This document shows positions 34,377 through 43,780 of a DNA stretch of 64,000 bases, piece by piece (the stretch's first letter is position 1; every line of letters begins with the position of its first letter). Position numbers and translations under genes: made by a program. The stretch is from SAR116 cluster bacterium AG-447-A06 (GTDB lineage: Bacteria; Pseudomonadota; Alphaproteobacteria; Puniceispirillales; Puniceispirillaceae). Where the stretch lies: assembly GCA_003212345.1 (NCBI GenBank), contig QCPZ01000002.1, forward strand, positions 147,173 through 211,172, in the 5' to 3' direction. The notes under the pieces were generated by a model. The model worked only from the letters and a program-made list of their open reading frames with translations. It made no database searches and was not told where the DNA came from.

Positions 34377-35780
34377 TTAGAGCCAAGCAGGTGCGTCTGA
34401 ACCCAATTTTGGCGTTGGTAAAGTCCAATGTGGGGCCGTTTCTGATAACTGTAAAACAGGAGCCAAATGCCGTATGTGGCCAAGGTGGCACTTAGATTGT
34501 TGAGAGAGTGTGGCAATTTCATCTGCCGCAAGCGATAGATTATAAGGTAAGCCGGTAATTTTCCCCTGCCGGTATATCATCATTGCTGTTTGGCACAAAG
34601 ATACTCGCACATGATAACTGCCGCCCTCATTTGCCCGCCTTGCAAGCGCTAGGAGCACCCCATAAGCACCAAGATAGCCAGTAATGTAATCATTCGCAGC
34701 CACTGGCAGCGTTCTGGGCTTATACTCAGGAGTAGTTTGAATACCCTCAGCGGCTATGCCTGTCATAACTTGTGCAATCTGTTCCCAGCCGGCACGGTGA
34801 CTAAAAGGGCCACCCTCGCCAAAACAACTGATTGATACATATATTAATCCCGGCCGAATTGCGGCTAAGGCATCTGGTCCAAACCCCAACCGGCAAAGTT
34901 TATCTGGCCGGTATCCTTGCGAGAAAACATCACTTCTTTTGACCAGATTCAGCAGGGTTTGTCTCTCATTTTCTATACGCAAATCTAAAAAGCAACTGCG
35001 CTTACCATGGCTTGTATCTCCTACATAAGGCGGGACTTGCGCTAGATGAGGTGCGGTAACCATAAGGACATCGGCGCCATGCTCAGCAAGAGTGCGACCA
35101 GTTATAGGTCCCGCCAAAATGCGTGTTAAATCAAGCACCTTTATTCCAGACAAAGGACGAGGTCCGGTTGGCATAGTCTCAGGAGCACTATCGCCTATCT
35201 TTATAATTTCAACGACCGGCTTTACAGCTAAAATTTGACCATGTGCCTCAGACATCCATTCATCATTGGTGCGCACCATCCCACCACAAACTCGCGCCTC
35301 ATCCATTGCGTTTTCAAGGTCAAGCGCATCCCATTTTGCCACAGCTTTGGCAATGGATTGCTTATCAGCGTCTGACTGCAAAAGGTTCAACATGCGCTCA
35401 CGTAAATTGTTAAGACCAAAATGTGGAAGCACCCAGCGTCCATCCTTCGTTAGGTACATTCCCGTTAAAGCACGATTTGCCTCGTGGTTTGAGTCAATGA
35501 CATCATCAAATCCACCATCTTCATTTTGTAGTTGCAGGTATTTATTGCTACATAGCGCCGCGGTTGCTGCTCTTGAATTTATCGCAATAGACTGGCGTTG
35601 ACCTGTTTTTAATTCCCATAAGTCGTTGATTGCAACACCAACACTCGCAAGCGCCGCCGCCGCAGTTTCAGCAAGACGAAACTTGGTCTCAAGAACCGGA
35701 TCTGACCCAGTGATTTCCAGCTCATCATCATCGGGCGGGGATAACGGACGAAGCTCCATTAATTCATTAAGTGCTAGCAT
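34377..35780 (-). CDS. CoA-transferase family III (CaiB/BaiF)-like protein, double module
   Basis: A 467-residue protein. Residues 205-410 match the N-terminal half of class III CoA-transferases: RPLSGIKVLDLTRILAGPI, LAEHGADVLMV, GYRPDKLCRLGFGPDAL and YVSISCFGEGGP. Residues 30-200 look like a C-terminal-type half (SVGVAINDLWELKTGQRQS, then TKDGRWVLPHFGLNNLRERM), giving a permuted double-module order. In classical members a nucleophilic Asp follows the strand VDVS; here the two matching strands have Arg70 and Gln397, so standard transferase chemistry is doubtful. The ATG has AGGA upstream. It converges with the ThDP enzyme. Confidence 0.78.
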   Translation of the reverse strand: MLALNELMELRPLSPPDDDELEITGSDPVLETKFRLAETAAAALASVGVAINDLWELKTGQRQSIAINSRAATAALCSNKYLQLQNEDGGFDDVIDSNHEANRALTGMYLTKDGRWVLPHFGLNNLRERMLNLLQSDADKQSIAKAVAKWDALDLENAMDEARVCGGMVRTNDEWMSEAHGQILAVKPVVEIIKIGDSAPETMPTGPRPLSGIKVLDLTRILAGPITGRTLAEHGADVLMVTAPHLAQVPPYVGDTSHGKRSCFLDLRIENERQTLLNLVKRSDVFSQGYRPDKLCRLGFGPDALAAIRPGLIYVSISCFGEGGPFSHRAGWEQIAQVMTGIAAEGIQTTPEYKPRTLPVAANDYITGYLGAYGVLLALARRANEGGSYHVRVSLCQTAMMIYRQGKITGLPYNLSLAADEIATLSQQSKCHLGHIRHLAPVLQLSETAPHWTLPTPKLGSDAPAWL

Positions 35781-35927
35781 CGCAATTTCCTATTCCATGA
35801 GACAGACAATTGGTAAGTGCCAATCAATGGATATCACCCACCCTACAATTGCGCGTTCCTGGCAAGAATAAAAAAGATCAAACAGTAAGACAACTGGATA
35901 TCGCAAAATTGCTCGAGAGGTAACCGA

Positions 35928-36122
35928 TCACCCACTAATTCCAAACAGTAGTTTTAATGTGATGGAAGAATTGATAGTTTTTGATCCACACCCTGCAACT
36001 GTTCCAACCAGTTTAATAGCCATACCATGCGTCTGGGAATAGATGCCGATCTTATCGCACGCATCAACAAGACAAATTAAATCATCTTCAAGCGATCCAT
36101 CTTCATAGCTGAACAAGGTCAC
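35928..36122 (-). CDS. possible small protein (64 aa), unknown
   Basis: A 64-codon frame starting with GTG at 36122, which overlaps the last 20 bases of the ABC exporter gene upstream. The protein is acidic at the N-terminus (EDGSLEDDLICLVDACDK) and has a Gly-rich hydrophobic C-terminal part (AIKLVGTVAGCGSKTINS). Codon choice looks like that of neighbouring genes, but there is no clear ribosome binding site and no family I recognise. It may be a real coupled small gene or the remnant of one. Confidence 0.35.
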   Translation of the reverse strand: MTLFSYEDGSLEDDLICLVDACDKIGIYSQTHGMAIKLVGTVAGCGSKTINSSITLKLLFGISG

Positions 36123-37956
36123 GCAATCTTTGCTGAGCGTCAGATACGGCCTGCTGACGGTTCCACATGGTCATGTAAAGTCCTTTTTGGGCTAACAATT
36201 CACGATGTGTGCCACGCTCAGCGATTGATCCAGCGTCAAGAACAATAATTTCATCAGCGTCAGTTACAGTAGAAAGACGATGTGCAATTACCAATGTTGT
36301 ACGATTTTTAGACACCATATCGAGGGCTGATTTGATTTCCTGTTCGGTGGGGGTGTCAAGAGCAGATGTCGCTTCATCAAGGATCAAAATCGGGGGTGAT
36401 TTCAAAATTGTGCGGGCAATCGCCACCCGCTGTTTTTCTCCTCCAGATAGCTTTAGCCCACGCTCACCAACCTCGGTATCAAAGCCCTTTGGCAAGCTTG
36501 CAATAAACTTATCAATCTTGGCGTATGTAGCCGCTTTGGCAATTTCTGCCTCACTTGCATCTAACGCCCCATAGCGGATATTATACTCAATCGTATCATT
36601 AAACAGCACCGTATCTTGTGGCACCATGCCAATAGCAGCGCGCAAACTATCCTGCTGAACCATACTTATGTCTTGTCCATCAATGGTGATGGTGCCTTTC
36701 TTCAGATCGTAGAATCGGTACAAAAGGCGCGAAATCGTTGACTTTCCTGCTCCAGATGGGCCTACAATTGCAACGGTTTTGCCCGCTGGAACCTCAAAGG
36801 AAATACCTTTTAGAATAGGTCGGCCCGAACCATAGTTGAAATGCACTTCATTGAACTGGATATGACCAGAGTCGAGCTCTAATGGCTGGGCATTAGGCAC
36901 ATCCGCTATTTCGATTGGCGCTTCCATCAGGGTGAACATCACCTCTAGATCGGTGAGAGATTGCCGAATTTCGCGATACACCCCACCGATGAAATTCAGT
37001 GGCTGGGAAAGCTGAAGCAAAAACAAGTGGATCAAAACAAAATCACCGATTGTTTGTGTTCCATTTTGCACTGCACGAGCTGAAAGCAGCATTATTATCA
37101 GCATACCAATAGCAAAAATTGTTGACTGTCCGAAATTCAACCAGCCAAGAGATGTATATGACCGAATTGCCGACGCCTCATATTGCTGCATGGATCGATC
37201 AAACCGGTAAGCTTCAGCCGTTTCATTGCCGAAATATTTTACTGTTTCGAAATTCAGCAAAGAGTCTACCGCCTTGGCATGGGCAGCCGTATCGGCTTCA
37301 TTCATTGCGCGCCGAATGCGCGTTCGCCAATCGCTGGTTTTGATTGTATAGCCGCTGTAGATGATCACTGTAACAGCAATCACAACCACATAGAGAAATC
37401 CAAAATAATAAAAAAATATACCGGCATAAAGGGCAAATTCGAGCACCACCGGTAGGCTGTTCAAAATAGTATAACGAACTATGCTCTCAATACCTTTCGT
37501 GCCGCGCTCAATTACGCGCGATAAACCACCAGTACGCCGCTCGAGATGGAACCTCAATGACAATTTGTGAATGTGCGTAAATGTTTTAAACGCAAGCTGC
37601 CGTACTGCATGCTGGCCAACACGAGCAAATAAAGCATCCCTAAGCTGGTTAAATCCAATGGTCATGACCCGCATGGAAATAAAGCCGATGACGAGCATAA
37701 ATGGGGTCAGCAAAAAAAGAGGCACTTCTGGCAAACCCAGATCATTGCCAGTGAGTACATCGGTAACAAATTTGAAAAAGAACGGAACCATTGCCGTTGC
37801 GAGCTTGGCAGCAACCAAAAAAAGTAGGGCCACAAAGACTCGGCGTTTGAGCCATGGGTGATCGCGCGGCCAAATATAGGGCCACAACTTCAACACCGTT
37901 ATGATCACCGATTGCTCTCGCGATTGCTCTTCCATGTTTGATGAATGTTGCATCAT
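36103..37956 (-). CDS. ABC exporter of the ATM1/heavy-metal type (fused permease-ATPase)
   Basis: A roughly 617-residue half-transporter: an N-terminal domain with six helices (e.g. VFVALLFLVAAKLATAMV, IFFYYFGFLYVVVIAVTV) and a C-terminal ATPase with Walker A VGPSGAGKSTISRLLYRFY, signature KLSGGEKQRVAIARTILK, Walker B ILILDEATSALD and H-loop VIAHRLSTV. The membrane segment YFGNETAEAYRFDRSM matches the ATM1/HMT1 group, which in alphaproteobacteria exports glutathione-linked metals or polysulfide compounds. It works as a homodimer in the inner membrane. The two adjacent ATGs at 37956 and 37953 are possible starts; a TTG two codons earlier is less likely. Confidence 0.9.
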   Translation of the reverse strand: MMQHSSNMEEQSREQSVIITVLKLWPYIWPRDHPWLKRRVFVALLFLVAAKLATAMVPFFFKFVTDVLTGNDLGLPEVPLFLLTPFMLVIGFISMRVMTIGFNQLRDALFARVGQHAVRQLAFKTFTHIHKLSLRFHLERRTGGLSRVIERGTKGIESIVRYTILNSLPVVLEFALYAGIFFYYFGFLYVVVIAVTVIIYSGYTIKTSDWRTRIRRAMNEADTAAHAKAVDSLLNFETVKYFGNETAEAYRFDRSMQQYEASAIRSYTSLGWLNFGQSTIFAIGMLIIMLLSARAVQNGTQTIGDFVLIHLFLLQLSQPLNFIGGVYREIRQSLTDLEVMFTLMEAPIEIADVPNAQPLELDSGHIQFNEVHFNYGSGRPILKGISFEVPAGKTVAIVGPSGAGKSTISRLLYRFYDLKKGTITIDGQDISMVQQDSLRAAIGMVPQDTVLFNDTIEYNIRYGALDASEAEIAKAATYAKIDKFIASLPKGFDTEVGERGLKLSGGEKQRVAIARTILKSPPILILDEATSALDTPTEQEIKSALDMVSKNRTTLVIAHRLSTVTDADEIIVLDAGSIAERGTHRELLAQKGLYMTMWNRQQAVSDAQQRLRDLVQL

Positions 37957-38311
37957 GACCAATCATTTCACAAATCTTCACAGCCCTGCAACAGGCCCTA
38001 AAAAAGAAATAGCCAAAGCTACCTAGTGGGGGTGTAGCATAAGCCAGTGAATGATCCTATGGGTTGATCTATATTGTCCCGTTTAATTTTTATTATTCGT
38101 TACTATCAATAGGGTTATGTGGCTAATTTTTGAGTGAAACCATAAGAGCGTTTCAGATCACAATGTTGAAAGTTACAAATTTGATAAGCACAAAAGACCA
38201 GTTTACCATCTCTCCAGTTTAGTTCACTAAAAAGCCCTTTAGTAAATGTGGTTTTTACAAAATTAAAAATGGGCATGCCCAGTCATCTGCTCCATGTATG
38301 AGGTAAATTTA
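37957..38311. other. divergent intergenic region, nothing recognised
   Basis: About 350 bases between the divergent ABC exporter and nitronate monooxygenase genes. It presumably holds both promoters. I see no clear promoter boxes, hairpin with T-run, RNA gene or small reading frame I would defend. Confidence 0.5.
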
Positions 38312-39316
38312 ATGAGTTTCCCAGATTTGTTTCAAAACCGGCTTTGCCTGCCAATTATTGCTGCACCATTATTCCTGGCATCGGGTCCTGAACTTGTTCT
38401 GGCATGTTGTCGGTCGGGTATTGTTGGTACATTCCCAGCAAAAAACCAACGCACGTTAACAGGATTTGAAGATTGGCTAATACAGATAAGTGATGGGCTG
38501 GCCCACAGCGAGGTTGCTAACGGTCGGCAACTCGCCCCTTTTGGGGTTAATTTGATTGTTCACCGAACAAATAGAAGCCTGGAACAAGAGCTAGATTTAT
38601 GTGTCAAGTATCGCGTTCCGCTAATCATCACTTCACTTGGGGCGGTGCCAAAAATTGTCGAACGTGTGCATAATTATGGCGGCATTGTATTTCACGATGT
38701 TATCAATATACGTCATGCGCAAAAGGCAGCTGCCGCGGGAACCGATGGCCTGATTGCCGTGGTTTCTGGAGCCGGCGGTCACACCGGACTCGCCAATCCG
38801 TTTGCTTTGATCAATGAAATTCGCGGTTTTTTTGACGGAACAGTGCTTTTATCCGGGTCAATAAGCACTGGTTCAGATATTGCTGCAGCCCAAACTATGG
38901 GCGCAGACCTTGCCTATCTTGGCACCCGGTTTTTGGCAACGCGCGAATGCCAGTCCGAATCTGCCTACAAAGAGATGATCGTTAATAGCAAGCTAGCCGA
39001 CATTACAGCAACACCCGCGGTATCGGGGATTAATGCAAATTTTTTACAACAAAGTCTGAAACGAGCCGGGATAGAGGTTGATGATGCAAGCCCACACGAT
39101 ACAATAGATGTCGATCGGGAGCTCGGAGACGCTCTCACCGAACAAACAAATAGCTTCAGGCCCTGGAAGGATATCTGGTCAGCTGGACACGGTGTTGGAA
39201 GCATCACAGATATTCCCAGCGTTGAACAGCTAGTTGCCCGCCTCCGTGACGAATATTACGCCGCCATCACAGCCCAACACCAAAAGATCAATTATCTCAC
39301 TTCTGAACAGCGTTAA
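38312..39316 (+). CDS. nitronate monooxygenase family FMN protein
   Basis: A 334-residue TIM-barrel flavoprotein of the NMO/2-nitropropane dioxygenase family. N-terminal LCLPIIAAPLFLASGPELV, the central FMN-binding GLIAVVSGAGGHTGL and the phosphate-binding end VLLSGSISTGSDIAAAQTMG (in part), with ADLAYLGTRFLATREC, are all typical. These enzymes oxidise alkyl nitronates, or may act as enoyl reductases. The ATG at 38312 has GAGGTAA upstream. It begins a long plus-strand run of transporters and nitrogen-related genes and is separated from the next gene by about 90 bases. Confidence 0.88.
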   Translation: MSFPDLFQNRLCLPIIAAPLFLASGPELVLACCRSGIVGTFPAKNQRTLTGFEDWLIQISDGLAHSEVANGRQLAPFGVNLIVHRTNRSLEQELDLCVKYRVPLIITSLGAVPKIVERVHNYGGIVFHDVINIRHAQKAAAAGTDGLIAVVSGAGGHTGLANPFALINEIRGFFDGTVLLSGSISTGSDIAAAQTMGADLAYLGTRFLATRECQSESAYKEMIVNSKLADITATPAVSGINANFLQQSLKRAGIEVDDASPHDTIDVDRELGDALTEQTNSFRPWKDIWSAGHGVGSITDIPSVEQLVARLRDEYYAAITAQHQKINYLTSEQR

Positions 39317-39409
39317 TTAAATGAAGTATTGGGTCCTCTGCAACAAAAAGTCTATGGAGTCTTGCTTATCAAAGCTTGAAAAATTCCAGCAGTGCGTAAT
39401 ACTGGGGCC

Positions 39410-41014
39410 ATGATCAGATTATTTTATTCAGTTATTCGAGGACTTGTCGAGCTGCCAAAACAGTTACGCTGGAGCTATCTGCCGCCACTGATGGTTTACC
39501 TTGCCGCCGGGGTTTCTGGCCTAACCGCAATTGTTGGTACTTTCTTTATCAAGGATTATTTAAACCTCTCGGCAGCATTTCTCGCTAGCCTTGGCTTTTG
39601 GGCAGGCTTGCCATGGGCACTTAAAATGCCACTTGGACATCTGGTCGATTTGATTTGGCAACGTAAAGCCTACCTAGTCGGGCTTGGAGCAGCAATAATT
39701 AGCGCGAGCCTTTTGATCATGCATGGGCTGATTGGCCACACCGCCTTTATGGCAGAAATCATGCCTGTTGAAACGTGGTTTGTCATCAGTGTGATTTTGG
39801 GACCAGTGGGCTATGTCATTCAGGACGTTGTGGCCGATGCAATGACGGTTGAGGCGGTTCCCGAAAAGAATAAAGATGGCACAAGCATCGCCAAGGACCA
39901 TTTAAAAATCATGCATACAACAATGCAAACACTCGGCCGATTTGCCATTATTGGCGGCACAGTTCTGGTTTCGCTTGTCAATGTAATCATGTTTGCCAAT
40001 GTCGACAATCTAGATGATGCCGCCCGAATTGATCTCTATGCAGATATCTATCTTTATGCGTTGATTATTCCAGTGATTTCGGTTGCTGGTGTTGTTTTAG
40101 CGCACCTGCAAAAAGCCTATAATGAAGCACAAAACCCGCAACCACCCCAAATCGCATCAAGCCATCATCAAAGGCCTGAGGTCAACTGGTCAATTCTCAC
40201 TGGTAGTCTGGTTTTTGTAATCTTCTCGTTAGGTGTTGGCACATCAGGGATAGGATACGCACAGGAAATTGTCTTCGCAGGATCGGTTGGCATAATCTTG
40301 TTCTTAATGAACCGCTTAGTGCGCTTTTTACCACACGAACAACGAATGACGGTTATTGGAACAGCAATCATTATTTTTACTTTTCGTGCGATGCCAAGCC
40401 CTGGGCCTGGTTTGACATGGTTTGAAATTGATCAACTTCTATTCAATGAGCAATTTTTGTCCATCCTATCGCTTGTTGCATCAATTCTGACTCTTGCTGG
40501 CATTATTTTGCTACGCCCTTTCATGGCGAACAACTCAATCGCCTATATTATTGTTTTTCTCTCAATTGCCGGTGCGGTGCTTTTCTTGCCAAGTGTTGGG
40601 ATGTATTACGGCCTGCATGAATGGACCGCATCCAACAGCGGTGGAATTGTTGACGCCAAATTTATCGCTATTATAAATACCGCTGTCGAGTCCCCACTCG
40701 GCCAGGTCGCAATGATCCCTCTGCTTGCTTGGATTGCTCGTAATGCACCTGCTCATTTAAAGGCAACATTTTTTGCTGTCTTTGCCTCATTTACTAATCT
40801 AGCACTCTCGGCAAGTGCACTTGGAACCAAGTACCTGAACGAGGCCTTTGTTGTCACACGTGAAGTGAAAGACAAATTAAGCGGGGCGATTATCACCACG
40901 GCAGATTACTCGGAATTAGGTTTGCTACTCATCACCGTTTTACTTATTACTCTTACAGTTCCAATTGGCATGGTTATAATTATCCAAAACAGCCGTTTCA
41001 AAACAAATGATTAA
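39410..41014 (+). CDS. BT1/folate-biopterin-transporter-like MFS protein
   Basis: A roughly 534-residue inner-membrane protein with about 12 helices. The N-terminal WSYLPPLMVYLAAGVSGL and the segment GPVGYVIQDVVADAMTVEA resemble the BT1 family (folate/biopterin and related carriers of cyanobacteria, plants and protozoa), a branch of the major facilitator group. The segment LPWALKMPLGHLVD also fits. A large periplasmic or cytoplasmic loop follows helix 6 (QNPQPPQIASSHHQRPEV). The start is unsure: the ATG at 39410 or a GTG at 39392. Substrate unknown; pterins are a guess from family only. Confidence 0.72.
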   Translation: MIRLFYSVIRGLVELPKQLRWSYLPPLMVYLAAGVSGLTAIVGTFFIKDYLNLSAAFLASLGFWAGLPWALKMPLGHLVDLIWQRKAYLVGLGAAIISASLLIMHGLIGHTAFMAEIMPVETWFVISVILGPVGYVIQDVVADAMTVEAVPEKNKDGTSIAKDHLKIMHTTMQTLGRFAIIGGTVLVSLVNVIMFANVDNLDDAARIDLYADIYLYALIIPVISVAGVVLAHLQKAYNEAQNPQPPQIASSHHQRPEVNWSILTGSLVFVIFSLGVGTSGIGYAQEIVFAGSVGIILFLMNRLVRFLPHEQRMTVIGTAIIIFTFRAMPSPGPGLTWFEIDQLLFNEQFLSILSLVASILTLAGIILLRPFMANNSIAYIIVFLSIAGAVLFLPSVGMYYGLHEWTASNSGGIVDAKFIAIINTAVESPLGQVAMIPLLAWIARNAPAHLKATFFAVFASFTNLALSASALGTKYLNEAFVVTREVKDKLSGAIITTADYSELGLLLITVLLITLTVPIGMVIIIQNSRFKTND

Positions 41015-41141
41015 AAAATACTGTAAATCAGGTACCCCATACTTTTTGATTCAAGCTTAATGCTAAATTGTAGCTCTGGACGGCGACCTAGAAGGTCTAG
41101 CCAACCAGAAATATTTTGATATCACTTTTTGAAAGTGCGCG

Positions 41142-42143
41142 ATGTCTGGAATTTTCCTTGCAATCCTTTCTGCTGCTATTTTTGGTTTCCAAAATGCGGC
41201 GGCACGCCGTGCTGTTGTTACAGCAACACCCTTGCAAGGTATGATTATTACCGTGCCAACAGTGGTACCACTTGTCGCTGCTATCTGTTATTTTCTTGGA
41301 GGATTTCAAGCAATACAAAACTGGTCATATGTGACATACCTCCTTGCAGGTGCCGCTGGTGTGATGCATTTTGTAATTGGCAGATTTTGTAATTATGTAT
41401 CGATGCAGGCTATCGGTAGCACGCTTTCAACGCCAATACAGCAACTAAGCACCATTTTTTCGCTATTCTTCGCGGTTAGCTTTCTCAACGAAACACTCAC
41501 CGGATTAAATATTCTTGGCGTCCTTTTGGTTAGCATAGGCCCCGCATTACTCATTAGTCGCCGCCAGTCATATTCAGCGGAAAATACAGCGGGTGTGTTT
41601 AAGCCTAATCTGAGGCGCGGTGTCCTTTATGGTTTGATATGCGTCATTGGCTATGGCAGCAGCCCAATTTTGATTGTTCTTGCCCTTCTAAGCATTCAAA
41701 CGATGCCCAACCAAATGGTTGCCGAGCCCTTTGCGCATTCTTCAGCTATTCTCCTATTCTCTTATGTTTTTGCCGCGGTGTGCGTGGTTATGGTAGCCGC
41801 TATTTTTTATGATTTTGCTCTCCTGAAAAAGATGTCTCAATCAGGACTAAAGTGGTTTTTATTGTCCGGAGTCATGATCGCAGTCTCACAGATTTTCCGC
41901 TACACAGCGTTGGCCCTTGCTCCTGTTTCGGTCGTCGTTCCAATACAACGAATCTCGGTAATTTTTCGGCTTCTGTTTAATGTCTATTTGAACCGTGAAT
42001 ATGAACGAATTGACGCCGGGATTGTAATTACTATTATTCTCTCCGTAATTGGTGCAGTGGCCCTTGGCGTGAACACGGAAGCCGTGCTGAACTGGTTTGA
42101 TGCAGGTCAGGCACTCACAACAGTACTTGGTTGGCGATTGTAA
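41142..42143 (+). CDS. EamA/DMT-family transporter
   Basis: A 333-residue inner-membrane protein with ten predicted helices in two EamA repeats, for example FLAILSAAIFGFQNAAARRA at the N-terminus and LSGVMIAVSQIFRYTALALA in the second half, which match the repeat ends of drug/metabolite transporters. Such carriers export or exchange amino acids, nucleosides or other metabolites. The ATG at 41142 starts right at the first helix. It is on the same strand as the next dehydrogenase gene, about 105 bases away, so they may share a transcript. Substrate cannot be told. Confidence 0.85.
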   Translation: MSGIFLAILSAAIFGFQNAAARRAVVTATPLQGMIITVPTVVPLVAAICYFLGGFQAIQNWSYVTYLLAGAAGVMHFVIGRFCNYVSMQAIGSTLSTPIQQLSTIFSLFFAVSFLNETLTGLNILGVLLVSIGPALLISRRQSYSAENTAGVFKPNLRRGVLYGLICVIGYGSSPILIVLALLSIQTMPNQMVAEPFAHSSAILLFSYVFAAVCVVMVAAIFYDFALLKKMSQSGLKWFLLSGVMIAVSQIFRYTALALAPVSVVVPIQRISVIFRLLFNVYLNREYERIDAGIVITIILSVIGAVALGVNTEAVLNWFDAGQALTTVLGWRL

Positions 42144-42248
42144 CGTGCTACTGGCGTCCCATGAGCTAACTTTGAATTTTTGATGAATAAAGAAGTTTTT
42201 ATTTCGAGATCGTAATTATTGAAAAATAATAATTGTAGAGAGTTTATC

Positions 42249-43214
42249 TTGAGACGTGTTTTAATTACCGAAGACATACATCCGTGTGGAATGGATATCC
42301 TCATTGGAGAGCCAAATATTGAAATTGTGCGCGTCAAAAATATTGATCCAGAAACATTACGAACAGCGGTACGTGACGTTGACGCAATCATTGTTCGGTC
42401 AGCAATTTTCTCAGCTGATATCTTGCAAGAGGCTAGGAAGCTAACGATTGTCTCACGCCATGGGGTTGGCTGTGATAACATAGACGTTGACCATTTAAGC
42501 GCACGAGGTATTCCAGTTGCTATCGCTTCGGGATCCAATGCCCTTTCTGTTGCCGAGCATACATTAGGTTTGATGCTGGCAACTGCCCGCAATTTAGTCA
42601 ATCAAGATACGTCGGTAAAGAGGGGTTGGTGGGCTGATCGTAACAAATTTCGTGCAGTTGATTTATGTGGTGCCAAAATTGTTATTTTAGGTTTTGGTCG
42701 CACCGGTCGAAAAGTCGCTCCACTTTGTAAAGCTATTGGTATGGAAGTTGTAGTTGCCGATATAGCATTGGACATTGATCTTGCGTCGAACATGGATTGT
42801 CGTGGCGTTACTGATTTCAGACCTGAGCTGCCTGACGCAGACTTTTTAACTCTTCACGTTCCATTGAATGACAGCACTCGTCACATTGTGTCAACAAATG
42901 AACTCGCTGCCATGAAACATGGAGGCATTTTGATTAACTGCGCTCGTGGTGGCGTTGTTGATAATTCGGCATTAGTCGCAGCCTTAGAATCCGGTCACAT
43001 CCGGGCTGCTGGTGTTGACGTCATGCCAATTGAGCCACCCCCAATCAATGACCCGCTCCTACTACACCCAAACGTTATAATGACCCCACACAATGCGGCT
43101 GGTGCAATGTCAGCAGCGATAGCAATGTCTAAAATGTCAGCACAAAATGTTGTTGATATGTTTGCTGGCAAACTTGCAGGTGATTGTGTTTTTAACCATG
43201 ATGAAATTGGTTGA
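42249..43214 (+). CDS. D-2-hydroxyacid dehydrogenase (phosphoglycerate dehydrogenase-like)
   Basis: A roughly 321-residue NAD-dependent dehydrogenase. The NAD-binding motif is IVILGFGRTGRKVAPLC; the catalytic Arg lies in NCARGGVVDNSAL, the Glu in VDVMPIEPPP and the His in MTPHNAAGAM. The substrate domain has IIVRSAIF and VSRHGVGCDNID, close to SerA and related enzymes, but without a C-terminal ACT domain. It reduces a 2-oxoacid or oxidises a D-2-hydroxyacid. I choose TTG at 42249 (TTG AGA CGT), with GTAGAGAG upstream; another in-frame TTG at 42219 would add ten polar residues. No ATG suits. Confidence 0.85.
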   Translation: MRRVLITEDIHPCGMDILIGEPNIEIVRVKNIDPETLRTAVRDVDAIIVRSAIFSADILQEARKLTIVSRHGVGCDNIDVDHLSARGIPVAIASGSNALSVAEHTLGLMLATARNLVNQDTSVKRGWWADRNKFRAVDLCGAKIVILGFGRTGRKVAPLCKAIGMEVVVADIALDIDLASNMDCRGVTDFRPELPDADFLTLHVPLNDSTRHIVSTNELAAMKHGGILINCARGGVVDNSALVAALESGHIRAAGVDVMPIEPPPINDPLLLHPNVIMTPHNAAGAMSAAIAMSKMSAQNVVDMFAGKLAGDCVFNHDEIG

Positions 43215-43354
43215 GTTGACTTCACGCAGCCCAACGACACCTAAAAACAGAAACGGTGCTATGTCATGTTTGAATTTTAAAACCTAATTTATAAGGAAAT
43301 CGTTCCTAAATTTCCTTTGTTTTAAATTCCAAAAAATGATCGGAAAAATGCAAG

Positions 43355-43777
43355 ATGACACATCAACGGATTCGACCTTTCAATACAAAACAAACCTACC
43401 CTGAACAATGCTTGGATAATGATCTATGCCAAGCTGTCGTGACTTTTGGCGGTAAAACGGTCTGGATGCGCGGCCAATGCCCCCAAAATCTTGACGATGC
43501 TAAAAATATCGAAAATTTGGACCCGGCTGCACAAACCCATAAGGTTATGCAGAATATACGACAATTAATTACTGAAGCAGGCGGTGAAATGAGTCATCTA
43601 GTTAAACTCGTCGTATATATTACCGATATCCGCCACCGTGAGACGGTATACCAGACTATGGGTAACTATATCAAAGGGGTTCACCCAGTATGTACCGGGC
43701 TTGTTGTTCAGGCACTCGCGCGCCCAGAATGGGTTGTCGAAATTGATGCCACTGCCGTGATTCCAGACATGGATTAA
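43355..43777 (+). CDS. RidA/YjgF/UK114-family protein
   Basis: A 140-residue trimeric-type Rid protein. Typical features are WMRGQCPQNLDD near residue 40, then IRQLITEAGGEMSHLVKLVV and the C-terminal ALARPEWVVEIDATAVIP, whose Arg is the residue required for enamine/imine deaminase activity in active members. RidA proteins hydrolyse reactive 2-aminoacrylate-type intermediates or act as catabolic deaminases. The next gene, a DUF1028 protein, starts three bases after its stop codon, so the pair is an operon; this pairing supports a role in amine or amide breakdown. Confidence 0.9.
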   Translation: MTHQRIRPFNTKQTYPEQCLDNDLCQAVVTFGGKTVWMRGQCPQNLDDAKNIENLDPAAQTHKVMQNIRQLITEAGGEMSHLVKLVVYITDIRHRETVYQTMGNYIKGVHPVCTGLVVQALARPEWVVEIDATAVIPDMD

Positions 43778-43780
43778 ATT

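Noticed and set aside
42219..42248. N-terminal extension of the D-2-hydroxyacid dehydrogenase
   Set aside because: The first TTG would add ten Asn/Lys-rich residues not expected in the family; the TTG at 42249 has a better upstream purine stretch.
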